Shown: in pieces, positions 34,207 to 46,459 of the stretch | How positions within the stretch are numbered: position 1 is the first letter of the stretch | Layout of the letters: every line of letters begins with the position of its first letter | NCBI RefSeq assembly: GCF_010389155.1 | Contig: NC_057769.1 | Span: 31,062,735 to 31,126,734 of the forward strand | Source: Erigeron canadensis | Taxonomy: Eukaryota > Streptophyta > Magnoliopsida > Asterales > Asteraceae | Direction of reading: 5' to 3' | DNA: 64,000 nucleotides | Made by a program: the position numbers and the translations under genes | Notes under the pieces: generated by a model | Databases searched by the model: none | What the model was told of the DNA's origin: nothing | Seen by the model: the letters and a program-made list of their open reading frames with translations, nothing else

Positions 34207-36758
34207 ATGTCTATATATATAGCTGCAAATTCATTACCTCGATTCTCTATAACCAAACCTTATGATTTTGGATCTAAACTCCCTTCATTTTTCACTAATT
34301 ATCAACCCACGCAGGTATTATATATATACTCGTACTAATTACTACTATTATATTTATTCTTCTTATTATTATATATATATATAAACTTGATAATAATTTT
34401 AATCATCTCAACATTTTCAGCTTTCCATTAACCGACGTCGTTTTGTAACGTATTTGTTGAGCCCGGAGGATGAAACGACAGCGAGAAATCCGGGGCTCCG
34501 AAGTGACCCGCCGGATGAAGAAACAAAAGGATTCGTTTTGCAGCAAACGGTATTATTTCATTATCAATTTCTTTCTACCACTAGTACTAGCTATGGTTAG
34601 ACTGTTAGAGACATAGTTAATGAAGTGTTACAAAATTTTGTATAAAAGAGATAAATACGCAAAAGAAAAATTAAATAATAAAATCAGTGGAGTTATCCGA
34701 GTTTATCGTATTAGTCTATTATTGAAGATTGTGTGTGTATATGATGATGACAAGTGAGAAGCTAGAGGATATATATAGCAGTGTGTTTTGTGAGGATGTA
34801 TTAACTGTTTACTAACTTTTTGTAGATGTTTTTGATTAAAGATCCGACAGCCAGTCTTAGGTTCTACTCCGTAGTTCTTGGAATGTCGTAAGTAGTTTTT
34901 TTGTTTCATGATTATATATTACTCTATCTATGAATTGAAGCTGAATTCCTTCGTTGCGATATTTTTGTCTCATTGTTTAAAATTTAAATGCAGATTGCTT
35001 AAGAAATATGATTATCCAGATATGAAACTTAGCTTGTACTTTATGGGCTATGAGGTACGACAACATGACATTATATAGTTTGATTAAATGTTTTCTTTTC
35101 TTTCTGAGTGGAGTATGTGATTGTGTCATTAAACCATATATATATACAAATTAATCTTGTCAGGATACCTCATCAGCTCCTACTGATCCGGTTGAGCGTA
35201 CTGAATGGTTATTTGGAAAGAGGGCTATTATTGAGCTTACACAGTATGATATATCTTCATACATTCTTGTTTCATTCCTATTTCTGTGTTAATTAGCTAA
35301 CCCATCCTAACATATTTCTAGCTACTGGGGCACGGAGACTGATCCTAATTTTCAAGGTTACCACACTGGGAATTCGGAACCTCTAGGATTTGGTATGCCA
35401 TTAAATCTTAAATACATTCTCAAAAATAATGTCAGAATTTGTGCTCTTTGGATACATTTATAACATATTAGTATAATAGTTAACGATACATACATTCTTT
35501 TCAATGTATTCAGGTCATATTGGTATCACAGTTGATGATATACATAAAGCCTGTAGTAGATTCGAAAAGTTTAATGTTCCATTTGTTAAAAGGATCGATG
35601 AAGGTAACTTTGCTCTTCTTTAAATTTGATATTATTTTCAGACCTGATGATGCTTTATTAGGGGCTAAGCTGTTCAAATTTGTCAGAGCATATAAATTTG
35701 TATAGCTTTCTAACAGTATAGATTTTACATATATTTGAAACCATCAAGAGTTACATTCATAGTATAAGTGTTAACATGTAGGCCATTTAAACTAATCATA
35801 CCATCAATGGTACGTGCGATGTAATTTCGTAACAAAAATATAGCTTATTAAGACACTCAACAACGTTTTGGTACTTCTTCTAGCTAAATCTGTTATTAGG
35901 ATCACCGTACTCTTCTAAGACATACTTTTAGGTTCTATGCGATTTAAGATTTGTTCCATGCCTTTCTAATTTTAGTACAATGCTAGTTAATGGAACTATC
36001 AGGGGCCCTTTGGTTCTCATAATATATGAGATTTTGATGTATCCGAATTTAGACTATTTTACGTTAGCCTAACATGACAAAGAAGAAAATTCAAATTCCA
36101 TTCTACCAAACATCATACATTCGGTGAACCAGACGGCCCCTTAGTTGATTATAATCTTATATAAATTATTGCGCGTGTGTAAAGCTACGCCTTACAAGAA
36201 GTGATGATGCTACGTCTAATCCAGAGTACGTATGCTGAAAAGCTAGAGTTTTTGAGTTTCTAATGCCAATTACATTTCGTTCATACCATGCTACAAATTG
36301 ACCCATATCAAAAAATCAAATGGTCCAATCTACAAAGCCAAAGTGGCAAAAGTCAAAGCTACCTACATAAGAAAAACATTAGTGAAGTAATGAATTATAG
36401 AAGATTTTGTCACAATTAAAAGTTCGCAATGGTCACTGAATTAGCCTTTCCCCTCCGGCAATACTAGATTTTTTACAACCTTTCTGTAATTGTTGTGCGA
36501 GTGTATGTTTATTGTTGTGTGAAAGTAAAACTATATTTATCTATGCAATTCTGTAATTGTTGCGTGAGTATATGTCTATTAATATTGATAACAAACTTTT
36601 TTCGTTGGATCAAATGTCATATTTGAATAATTAGCAATTTTGTTGCAGGTAAATTTAAAGGGATCGCATTCATTAAAGATCCCGATGGTTACTGGATTGA
36701 ATTATTTGACTGTAAAGGCGTTACTGATTTAGCCAGGGCTGATACTCCAAAACCTTAG
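34207..36758 (+). CDS. Glyoxalase I-like paralogue with altered glutathione site
   Basis: Eight exons join in frame to 236 aa: 34207-34314, 34421-34549, 34826-34887, 34994-35054, 35164-35243, 35322-35392, 35514-35603, 36649-36758. Every exon length equals that of GLX1, and introns share patches of sequence, so this is a tandem duplicate. The four metal ligands are kept (Q78, E144, H172, E218). The three residues matching human GLO1 glutathione contacts R37, N103 and R122 are changed: L82 (TMFLIKDP), Y148 (ELTHYWG) and L168 (EPLGFGHIG). Other changes include K197R, P198I and L203F. No stop, frameshift or splice-site damage is seen, so it looks functional. Canonical lactoylglutathione lyase activity is doubtful; it may use another substrate or be a binding protein of the same vicinal-oxygen-chelate fold. 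It has a transit-like N terminus similar to GLX1. Confidence 0.93.
36002..36140. mobile_element. Small MITE in intron 7 of the glyoxalase paralogue, 139 bp
   Basis: Inverted ends GGGGCCCTTTGGTTC and, on the right inverted, GGGGCCGTCTGGTTC; flanks TCA and TTA. It is absent from the matching intron of GLX1, so it arrived after the duplication. Confidence 0.7.
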
Positions 36759-37223
36759 TAAAAGGTAATTCCCAACGGCTATAGGAATGAGATGTATTAC
36801 TAAATTATTGTCTGAAAAAAGCAATTATAGAGTATCTAAAAACTTGTCAAATGTTGTATTGGTTTCGTGATATTAACTTTGACATATTAACTTAATTATC
36901 TAAGAATTTTTTTTTTTCTAACATTGTACATATATATAAATTAATAATTAATATGATTACTCGGGCTATTCGAGTCATCCAAATCTTTGTATGTTTTGAC
37001 GGATATATCAAAACATTTGAGTTCAGATTAAACCGAATAAACTATCAAAACTTAAATAAATTGACCCATATGACCCAAACCTATTTGGATATATATGTAG
37101 ATCTGGTTATTTTTAATAACTCTACCAAAAATATACACATCTTTTTTATACCTTGACTGTCAAAAAAATAAAAAATAAAAAGTTTTATAGTGGTATTTGT
37201 GTAAAGTATAGTATATTACTATG
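36759..37223. other. 3' flank of the glyoxalase paralogue
   Basis: AT-rich 3' UTR and spacer up to the Mutator-like element; about 36955-37040 resembles a decayed piece of the GGTTCGG-type hAT repeat. Confidence 0.4.
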
Positions 37224-37232
37224 TAATTAAAA

Positions 37233-38453
37233 GAACGAAATGCATTTTGGTCCCTATGTTACACACTAATTGCAACTTTGATATAAACATATGTAAAGTG
37301 GTGAAATCTATCCCTATGGTATCACACTTGTTTCATTTCCGTTTATTTTCTACCGTTAGTGAGGGGCAATATTGTCTTTATACACAGAATGGACCATTCC
37401 TGCAACTAGGTGAACTTTATTTCCAAATCTGAATATTTTCTTCTCCATCAATACAAAACATACAAGCCCAATAATTTAATGTATGTTGTTCCCTTTGTTA
37501 ACCTTTTTCCACAAATACCTGTTTCTACATCTATATATATCTATGATCTATATCATAATTCAATCTTGTTTAAGGAAAAAAAAAATGAATCCATGCATAA
37601 CAAATACCCATCTCATCGGAATTTAAGAACACCCATCTCCGGCCACCACCCACACCAAATACTTGGCTAACCAGTAACCACCACCATACACAGCCACCAT
37701 CTCAAACCCAATATTCCGATCTGAAAGTTCAACCACTGTAGCATATCCGTTCTAAAACCCAATTAAGGGCGGTTTGTTTGGATAAGATGGCACATCGCGA
37801 AACATGATTGAAACCATTGATGTATTGGTTTTGCCGGCGGTGGTCCGAGTGATCGGAATATTCCATCGGGCCATATCCTGAATTTTCCATTGATTGTGTG
37901 TGTGGTTTTTGGTTTACTTGCTCGTTAAATCCATCCGCTATTATTTTTCCTGCCACGGGCCACACCAGTGAAAAGTTCACATTTTTCAGGCACCCTTTTC
38001 TAAGAATTGATCAAATCCATATTCGGGTCGAGTCAAGAACCCATTTTCCAGCAAAAAGGATGTAGGGTGTTGGAGGTAAACATGGGGGTTTTAGATTTGG
38101 GAAAAAAAAAAGTACTAGTCATGAGTAGAAGATAGTGAGTGAAATTGTTGAGAATATCAACCATGTTAAGAATGATAAACATAGCTTTGTAAGCATGAAG
38201 ATGTAGATAGTGAAGATGCTATGAAGAGTGATAAACACAATATAAAAAATATTCAAATTTGGAAATAAAGTTGACCTAGTTGCAAGAATGGTCCATTTTC
38301 TGTACAAAGACAATATTGCCCCCTCACTCACTATTGGAAAATAATCGAAACGTTATTGTTAGACCAAAAATGCAACGGATGTGATACCATAGGATAAGTT
38401 TCACCCCTTTTCACATGTTTATATCAGAGTTACAATTGAAATACATTTCGTTC
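37233..38453. mobile_element. Mutator-like element with 9-bp TSD, 1221 bp
   Basis: Inverted arms of about 200 bp: the left begins GAACGAAATGCATTTTGGTC; the right, inverted, begins GAACGAAATGTATTTCAATT, and both include CAATATTG and ATGGACCATTC-like blocks. The 9-bp duplication TAATTAAAA is perfect (37224-37232 and 38454-38462). The ~0.8-kb interior (37440-38260) is unlike the arms and includes a less AT-rich stretch at 37620-37980. No mudrA-type transposase is seen, so it is non-autonomous. Confidence 0.9.
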
Positions 38454-38462
38454 TAATTAAAA

Positions 38463-39970
38463 TATAAAGATATATGTTAATATATTCTATATTTCTATCA
38501 AACAAGTGTCAATTTTGATGCTCTTTCTTCAACGTCCAATTATTAAACTAATGTACGTACGTAGGTGTTATTTGTTTAATTTATATTATACAGTTATCAT
38601 TATAATAATATAATAATATTAATATGGCCAATGATAGTTAGCTTGCTGAGATTTTATATATAAATAAATTGAATCTAATGGTCAATTAACTAATTGTTGT
38701 AGCTACAAAGCATCTTCATGTGCCACACCCAATTCATTTGATTTGTGTCACCATCTTCATATATATGACTCTTTCAAATTTTTATTTACATTTAGTACTT
38801 ATGCATACGTTGAATTAAGTAAATGGTCTTATACTCTTATTAACTATATATAAACTTTAAAAAAACTATAGACCAGCCAATGAGAGGTAAAGATTAATTT
38901 GAACTTATATTGATTAGTCAAGGTTCCAGCTGATTAGTCAAGAAAAGTACGTAGTTGAATCATTAATATAAACGTTGGATCATTTACGTAATTACGTTAA
39001 TTCTTTGGAAACTAGAAGGAAAGAAATTTGCTTTTGGCAAACATAATAATAGCCTAATAGGGACTAGGGATTTTAATCAGCTAACCAGATTCTAAAGATT
39101 ATATAGATATAAACGCACACATAATCACATAAATGATACTAGGGGTGTAAATAAATTCATGCACAACCATACATAATGTGTATATGTATAAAACAATTAT
39201 TGTTATATATGATAATTAGGTTTTATGTAAAATAAAACAAGTATTAAAGTAAAACAAATAAAGCAATAGGTATTTTCTCACTGAAAATCACTGTGCAATA
39301 TGAAAATAATTATGCATCGATTGTTTTGTGAATCTTTGTGCATCATTTTAACAATGATCAAAGGGTCAAGATCTTGTTTTACTTTAATACTTGTTTTACA
39401 ATATTCAACCCCATGATAATAAAAATTGTTAGTGATCACTCAATTGATCGAAAATAACATTAATGGTTATTTTTATTTGGAATTAGGCTGCATCTTGTAG
39501 CTTAATGTTGGAGTACTTCATTTACTCTATCACTTAGAATGTACATTTTTTTTTTTGAACAGCGCTTAGAATGTACATTTGATTACAATAATGCTGTGTG
39601 TTCACTGATATATATTCGTTAACTAGTTTGTAGTTTGCTTGGTTACTTTTCGACTTGGATAAACTGCTTTGTATTTAGAAGTATACTAGTTGAAGCCCTT
39701 AAACGAAATAAGAGTATAAAAATGTTTGAAGTTTGCCATGTAATGTCAAAAATACAAACCAATTAATCAAAAGTTCAAGAATCTCTGTTTTTCATTGTCA
39801 AGTAAAGTTTAGATTGCAGATTCACACACACCCCAAGAAAACTGTGCCAAAGAGATCTTAAATCTTTCCTAATTACAATAGTAACTGTCATTTAGTTACT
39901 CCCACAATCATCACATCAGAAATAATATGTGTTGTCTTGTTTTCATCATGAATAATTAATATTTTTTTCA
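38463..39970. other. 3' flank of the MYB gene and intergenic sequence
   Basis: AT-rich, no coding seen; contains the short MITE at 39227-39402. The MYB 3' UTR would occupy the last part. Confidence 0.4.
39227..39402. mobile_element. Short MITE with TAAAACAAGTATTAAAG ends, second copy
   Basis: Left GTAAAATAAAACAAGTATTA, right inverted GTAAAACAAGTATTAAAG. It shares the AAAGGGTCAAGATCTT segment with the copy at 16875-17040. Confidence 0.7.
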
Positions 39971-41560
39971 TCAATGCAAGTAGCTATTGATGTTGACATT
40001 ATTGCTGCTACTACTACTACTACTCTTGTTTTTGATATCATCAATCACTTGCTTCATTTCTTCAAGATTCTTGAAATTATAATCATTATCATGACCTGTC
40101 ATAATGAAACCATGATGATTTTGATTATCTCCAAAACTCTGTAAATTAGCAAATTGGTCTTCTTCTTGCTTGATCCCATGATGATCTTTGTTATTGTAAC
40201 TACTTATTTCAGAAGTAGAACAATCACTACCAAACATTAGCATCTTTTCTTTGACTTCTGGGAAGTAATAATCTTTGTTCATATTATTTTGATCTTGAAA
40301 CCCTAAATAATAGTTGTTGTTTGAGAGCATATCAACTAGAGAGCTTGATGATAATTGTGGTGGTGAAAAGAGATCACTAACAATAGTGTGGTTGTCAACA
40401 ATACTAGTTGTAGTGGTGGTGAGAGAGTTGACATTATTGTTGTTGTTAACATTAATGAAACTAGTTGGTCCGGAACCTGGCGCCATATATACGAGATTGG
40501 GTATTGTTGTTGTTGCTGTATTCGTGCAACTAAGGTTATAATTGTTGCAAAATAATGAAGAAGCATTATTATTCAAGAAACTATTAGAAAGTGGTGGTGA
40601 TTGAAGTGGCAGAGATGGGTAATTAAAAGATTTTTGAAAAGAAGAAGGAAGCATAGCCAAAAGCTTCTTTCTAAGCTTTGTGTTCCAGTAATTCTTGATA
40701 TCGTTATCCGTCCTTCCTGGTAGTTGACCAGCTATTATTGACCATCTGGACATATATATATATATGCCAAGCATAAATGAAGAAAAAAAAAATCAAGTTT
40801 CAATGTGCATAATCAAGAAAAAAAACTACTACATAAAATATGGACCAACAAAAAGTAGATTATTTGATATATTTGACTTGGCATGCATGCATGGATCCAT
40901 TTATGATCTATATACCCATAATTGTTACAAAATCCAATTTAGCATTTCATGTATGTTTGACCATTCATGGAAAAAATTGTAGTATATTTGTACAGTAAAC
41001 ATAGAAGTCATAGATGCACAACTTGTACAGAAAAGTACATAATCATATATAGCTAGGTACAAAAATGAACCTGACTTTTTGTATGAGATTATATTATAAA
41101 AAATAGCAAAAGGAAAGATCTAAAAAAAAGAGGTAATAAACAAACCTGCTTCCAATGGTAGCATACAAGCTACATATGATTTTATCTTCATCTTCAGTAA
41201 ACTCACCATGTTTAATATTTGGCCTAAGATAGTTTAGCCATCTCAACCTACAACTCTTTCCACATCTTTTTAAACCTATTTAATTACACACCCAAAACAC
41301 ATAACATTAATTAAACACTACTTTTTCTTGCAAAAACTACACTCACACAAATAAACAAACTTAAAAAAAAAAAAATACATATTTATGCATGTATATAGAG
41401 ATATATGCATGTGTGTGTATATACCAGCTTTGTGTGGAAGAGCAATCCAATTACCACCAGTACCATGTTTGTCAATAAAATCTTTGAGCTTTGCATCTTC
41501 TTCAGGAGACCAAGGTCCTTTTTTCACATTTGCTTTGTCACAACAAGGAGCTCTTCCCAT
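39971..41560 (-). CDS. R2R3-MYB transcription factor, RAX/MYB36-like (subgroup 14)
   Basis: Three minus-strand exons join in frame to 346 aa: 41560-41425, 41275-41146, 40745-39971. The intron positions (after HKAG and inside GSR|W) are the usual R2R3-MYB ones. The R2 repeat begins [20 protein letters not shown], and R3 continues through the [20 protein letters not shown] helices to [20 protein letters not shown]. The [26 protein letters not shown] start and the conserved R3 are typical of the REGULATOR OF AXILLARY MERISTEMS / MYB36 / MYB68 / MYB84 / MYB87 group, which acts in meristem initiation and root endodermis differentiation. The C-terminal two thirds are Asn- and Ser-rich with poly-N and poly-S runs, a likely activation region, and end [10 protein letters not shown]. 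Which member it is cannot be decided from one sequence. Confidence 0.94.
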
Positions 41561-42384
41561 TATTATTTTTTTTTTTTTCTCTCTCTCTTTTAATTTGGTT
41601 GTAAGTGAAAATCTCACTTGTTTAGTTGACCTTTGTTCCAAAAATATAGTAAGTCTCTCTCTTATCTGTATGTATGTGTATATATGATCTGGTGTATAAG
41701 TGGACAATTTTGTCTGGTGGGTATGCTGGTTGGCTTTTTCTGGAGTGGGAGACTTTTTTTTAGTTTTTCAATGAAAGCGAGTCTGTGTAAAGACAAAACT
41801 AACAAAACTTGTTCCTTCAATTTAATAAGATGAGGTGAATCAAGATCGGACCTTTTGTCAAATTGTCACGATCTATAATATGGATTCACTATTTATTGAC
41901 TTGCCTTTATTTTACAAACTTCCTACAACCATCACTATAAAAAAAACATTTATTCATATCTATTTTTTACGTTTGCGGATCAAGTATAAACGGATGGTTC
42001 TAGATTATGTGGTTTTATTCTAGTTCACGCTATAAATCTTTTCACCCAATACCTAATAGGAAAAAACTCTCTAATAGGTCGCCCAAAAACATAATAATAT
42101 ATTAGTAAAAAACCTTATCCCTTTAAACTCGAATATGGGTCTCCCAAATCTAAGTCCTGGCAGAAGACTTCTTTACCACTAGACTAATATTTTTCTTCAT
42201 ACTTTTACAATGTATAAATGTTAATAAACTTTTAAAAAATCATAGTAATCTTTAGGTAGATCTGTTTTTAGTAATGGACTAAAGAGTAGCCATATATCTA
42301 GCTTAATTTGTTCATTTTTGTGTTGGTTATCGAGCTCCTTTATGAATCTGTTAAATTTGTGTAAAATTTGTTATGAGTTAACGG
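41561..42384. other. MYB 5' flank and possible SINE remnant
   Basis: The first ~150 bp are the likely leader and core promoter of the MYB gene; on the minus strand CATATATACAC at about 41675-41685 could serve as a TATA element. Within 42120-42190, the minus strand reads TTAGTCTAGTGGTAAAG and ATATTCGAGTTTAA, reminiscent of A and B boxes of a tRNA-derived SINE, without a clear tail or target duplication. Confidence 0.4.
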
Positions 42385-42624
42385 TGGGGATGAGCAAAAG
42401 ACATGTAAATCGAAACCCAACCTGGAATCAACCCTCCTGAAAACCAAGAAAATGTTAAGAACCCGTGATCTGCCTGTAACCAGTCTGAACCCGACCTAAA
42501 CCGAAATGAATCGAACCAAACCTTTACGGGCCGGATCACGATTCCGTTTTTCATCTTCTCGCGGGTCACGGGTTAACCCAGTTCAGACCGGGTCAGGTCA
42601 AGTTTCGATGCGTGTGCATCTCTA
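42385..42624. mobile_element. hAT-type non-autonomous element, 240 bp
   Basis: Starts TGGGGATGAGCA and ends, inverted, TAGAGATGCACACG; the interior is rich in GAACCC and CCGAACC strings. Flanks GTTAACGG (42377-42384) and GTTAACAA (42625-42632) agree at 6 of 8. Confidence 0.65.
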
Positions 42625-42632
42625 GTTAACAA

Positions 42633-43276
42633 ATTTGTTTGAGTTTTCTTATGGTGTAAAATATTTTATAAAAAAAATCCCTTCAAATTATGGGTGTTAC
42701 AACTTGTAACTTACAAGTACACATATCCTAGTCTTAATTTATCTCATAACATGATTTTGAGTTTGATGTATCAATCAGATATAAACGACTTGATCCTACA
42801 TTATCATTTGATTTGTCAACACAGTCTCATAATCATTGCACTGATCTACTTTGCTTTTTTTGATCTCGATGATGGGCGTACCTTAGTAAATAATTGAACA
42901 ACGATATACTAAAACAAAATAAAAACACGTTACTTTTGTTCAATATACCGTTAAAAAAAACTTTAAAAAATATAAGTTGTTTGCAAATATCATCAATTCA
43001 TCATTGAAACATGTTAAAGTTTCCCTATTTCATACTTAATACATACGGACATTATTTATACATTCAGACACTTAATATATTCAGCACTTAATAACTAATA
43101 AAAAAAACGAGCCCTAATGTTTTTCCATTAACTATTAATCTAATATTATACGCGCATAAATAAAACTGTTTATATCTCATATGCTTCATACACTGTCTAT
43201 GACATGATTGGGTAAATTTTACATTGACGATATTTATATATTCTTTCGTCATTATTAATGTGTATAATAAATAACA

Positions 43277-43313
<37 letters not shown>

Positions 43314-43408
43314 TTATGTGATATTATTTAATATAAATTCTAAATTATACAAAAATAGTATAGATAATAACAATGATAATAATGATAATGAATAGCTTGA
43401 AGTACAAT
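42633..43408. other. AT-rich intergenic sequence
   Basis: No gene or element recognised apart from an AT dinucleotide run at about 43280-43310. Confidence 0.4.
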
Positions 43409-43416
43409 GTGGTATT

Positions 43417-44913
43417 TAGGACTGAGCAAAAACCAAACCGGAAAACCAAAAACTGAAAAAACCGAAAACCGAACAAAACCCATTGGTTTGGTTTTCTTTT
43501 TCTAATACCGAACCATATATATTTTAATTTTTTTCATATTTATATCATATTACATTTATATTTATTACTTATAATTTGTAAATATGTTAATATATTTAAA
43601 CTTTTTATCCTTTTGGTGTACAAATCTATATAAATTGTACAATATATTTTAGATGAAAATGTCCAATAAAAAAAATTCGTTTTCTAAAAGTTATACCAAT
43701 TTTAACACCTAAAAAATATAATTAGTCAATAATAAGCATCTTTATATTTTAGTTTCTATACTAGATTTTAGATCCGTGTTAAATACACGGGTTTACATTG
43801 TTATAGATTATATTATTATCAAAGTTTAACTATATGCAAGCTAAATAGTCTTATTAACTCAAAGAAAACGAAGCCAAAAAATAATCCTGGAAGATGTTAA
43901 AACGTAATTAAAAATAAATATAGATGTTTCATCCAAAAAATTGAGCTTACATGCATGTTTAGCTAGCAATCATTGAGTGGGTGAATTTTACTTGAAAATT
44001 TGAGATTAATCGGAACACTCATTATTCAAGTAGATTTCTAAAGTTCGGAATTAATGAATAATGGATTGAGTGGTATATCTTTTTGCTCTATTAATAAATA
44101 AATGTACAGTCAATTTTTAAGGTAAATACATGTTATGAATAGTATATTAATGGAAGTGGACTGATCATCTACTAATACTTCAATAAAAGGAAAATAGTAC
44201 AATTACTTTCAAAATCTTAATATATTTACATTAAATTTTATTTATTTTATAGTAATTAATTTTATATTTATATGATAGAACGTATAAATAAGATTTATAA
44301 TAGCTATTATTCGATTTATTATATATTAACTATTATTGTATTGGATATATATCAATTATTATTCATTATCTAATATATTGGAATTAATGGTTAAAAATTA
44401 TAAATTTGTGATTTGAAAAAACAAAAAATGTAGATTAAATAAATTATAAATTAAGTATTTAGTGAGGGTAAAAAGTGTAAATTATTGATGGAAAACAAAA
44501 AAGTGTAAATTAGTGAGATTTTTTCTACAAACATTAGTATAAATATAATATATTAATATATATGGATAATGATTATTAGGATTTTTAATTTATAATTAAA
44601 TTAATAATGACGTCATCAATTTTCAATTTGATAAACCGAGAGCTATGCTTGGTTAATAAGTTATTAGGTCAATTATCTTTTAGTATATATAAAAATCATA
44701 TTTTTTTCTTAACAGTTGTAAGTTAAACATAATAAACAAAAAACGTAAAAAAAAAATATATTAAAAAAAGTCCAAAATAAAAACCGAAACCGATCCAAAC
44801 CAAACAGAACAAAACCCGAATCCAGTGATTTTGGTTTTTCAAAAACCAAATGGATCGGTTCGGGTTTCGGTTATAAACAAAAACCGACCCAAACCGACTC
44901 ATACTCACCCCTA
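43417..44913. mobile_element. hAT-type GGTTCGG-rich element split by a Helitron
   Basis: Left end TAGGACTGAGC, right end inverted TAGGGGTGAGT. Flanks GTGGTATT (43409-43416) and GTAGTATT (44914-44921) match 7 of 8. Both halves carry the alternating AACCGAAACC and GGTTCGG strings usual in this group. About 935 bp of the length is the Helitron at 43761-44695. Confidence 0.75.
43761..44695 (-). mobile_element. Helitron family H1, copy 1 (minus strand)
   Basis: On the minus strand the 3' end is the hairpin CCCGTGTATTTAACACGG followed by ATCTAAAATCTAG at 43761, then T. The 5' part (TATATACTAAAAGATAAT then ACTTATTAACC) aligns with 57515-58619, but its first two bases are TT instead of TC. Non-autonomous; no Rep/helicase coding. 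Confidence 0.75.
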
Positions 44914-45072
44914 GTAGTATTGACTTGTTAATTTCTTACCAAATTCATCATAAGTTAATAGTTATTAAAACTTGATTGAATGCATTGATGCACGATGATT
45001 TTCATTATTCATTGTGTTTTTTATTGAAAAAAAACCTATTGTTTTGTTTGTTTTAATTTAATATTTGTTTTA

Positions 45073-45471
45073 TCTATACTCTTTTATAAAACTAACTACC
45101 CCTCCCCACTTTTAACTTTCTACTTTTAAAATAACTAAAATACCCTTAACTTTCAACACATTCTTAACTCACACAACACATCTACCCAAAATATCCCTAA
45201 ACTATTTTCCAACCTTATTAATCCAAACTTTTTCTCTTCTTTTTTCACTAATTTAAATATTTTCATCTAATATGTTTAATTAGTTATAATAGTACTCTTC
45301 ATGAGATTATTTACAAAATACATCTTTTAAATCTTAAAATAACGACACTACCCCTTTTTACATTAATTACTTTCACATTAATAACCACACCGTTACCGCC
45401 GCCATCACCACCACCACCACCGATCGCCGTGACCGCTGTTGTATTGCGCGGGTACCCCTCGTTTAAACTAG
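45073..45471 (+). mobile_element. Short Helitron-like element, ~400 bp
   Basis: 5' end TCTATACTCTTTTATAAAAC after an A; the right end has an imperfect GC hairpin (CCGCTGTTGTATTGCGCGGG), then GTACCCCTCGTTTAAACTAG. The base after CTAG is A rather than the usual T, so the exact 3' edge is uncertain. Related to 52575-52843, 59866-60391 and 60882-61110. Confidence 0.6.
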
Positions 45472-45892
45472 AACCTATGTAATTATGTTTAATCAATAAA
45501 ATAATAAAAGAAATGATGGAACCCAAATTTCATCTGGGATAGCTTAATGGCAGGGCCGACAAGTGAATTACAAGTTCCGGGTGCAAGATGAACAAAAGGG
45601 ACCCATATAATGAAAACAATCAAAAAGAGACCCATATAACGAAAAATATATATTACTATAAGCATACAAAAAAGGGTATAACAATTGCTTATATCATTAA
45701 ACAAAAAAAATGTTCTTATTATATAAGTAGTTAGAACTTACCTTCGTTGAATATTATTAAGTTCTTCGACTCGTCTTTAAAACAGAATCATTGATTAAAC
45801 TTTTATAATCAATACGATTTAATAAATCATTTTCAATTGCTATTAATATTAATATACTCCCAAACTTAAAATGTGTGAATATTATTATTATA

Positions 45893-45933
<41 letters not shown>

Positions 45934-46331
45934 ACTATTAATTTATACTGTAGATTTGTAGTGTATATAATTTTAGGACTTTAATATTAGTCTTCATCTT
46001 AAATTGCATTTAAGTTGTAATCTAATATTTATGGATCCCTAAATTAATGGTTTTAAATAAAATGTTTAAATTATATATATATATATATATATATGAACTT
46101 CTAAAAATGAGGGGCCGTTTTAATGTTGAGGCCCTGTGTGCTGGTCTACGAAACACTTGCCAAAATCCTCCACTGCTCAATGGTCAAAGGCTATCACTGT
46201 TGTGTGTCAAACCTCATTATGTGAGTTGCGTTGCAAAACTCAATTGTGCCTAGCTAACAACACTCCAAGCAAGAGAAGTTATTCGAATAACAAATGCTTT
46301 TTGAAAAAATTAGAAAAAAGGGAACAACTAA
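45472..46331. other. Intergenic sequence with an ATT microsatellite and possible hAT remnant
   Basis: An (ATT)n run lies at about 45888-45931. CAGGGCCGAC at 45552 and GAGGCCCTG at 46125-46133 could be ends of a hAT element, but the flanking octamers do not match. No gene seen. Confidence 0.4.
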
Positions 46332-46459
46332 GACTGAGAGGAGTAGCCCATTAAGGGGCATTCCCCTGCCAAAAAATGATTTGGAACGCCCCTCATTGGC
46401 CCCCGAGGGCGTTCCGGGGCGTTCCAAATGTAATTTTGCCCCTTGCCCGTTCATTTTTA

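Noticed and set aside
41385..41687. Plus-strand frames opposite MYB exon 1
   Set aside because: They are antisense shadows of the R2 repeat and its pyrimidine-rich leader.
42120..42190. tRNA gene on the minus strand
   Set aside because: A- and B-box-like strings are present but no cloverleaf can be formed; at best a SINE remnant.
45552..46133. hAT element with CAGGGCC ends
   Set aside because: The ends are plausible but the flanking octamers do not match and the interior is not repeat-like.
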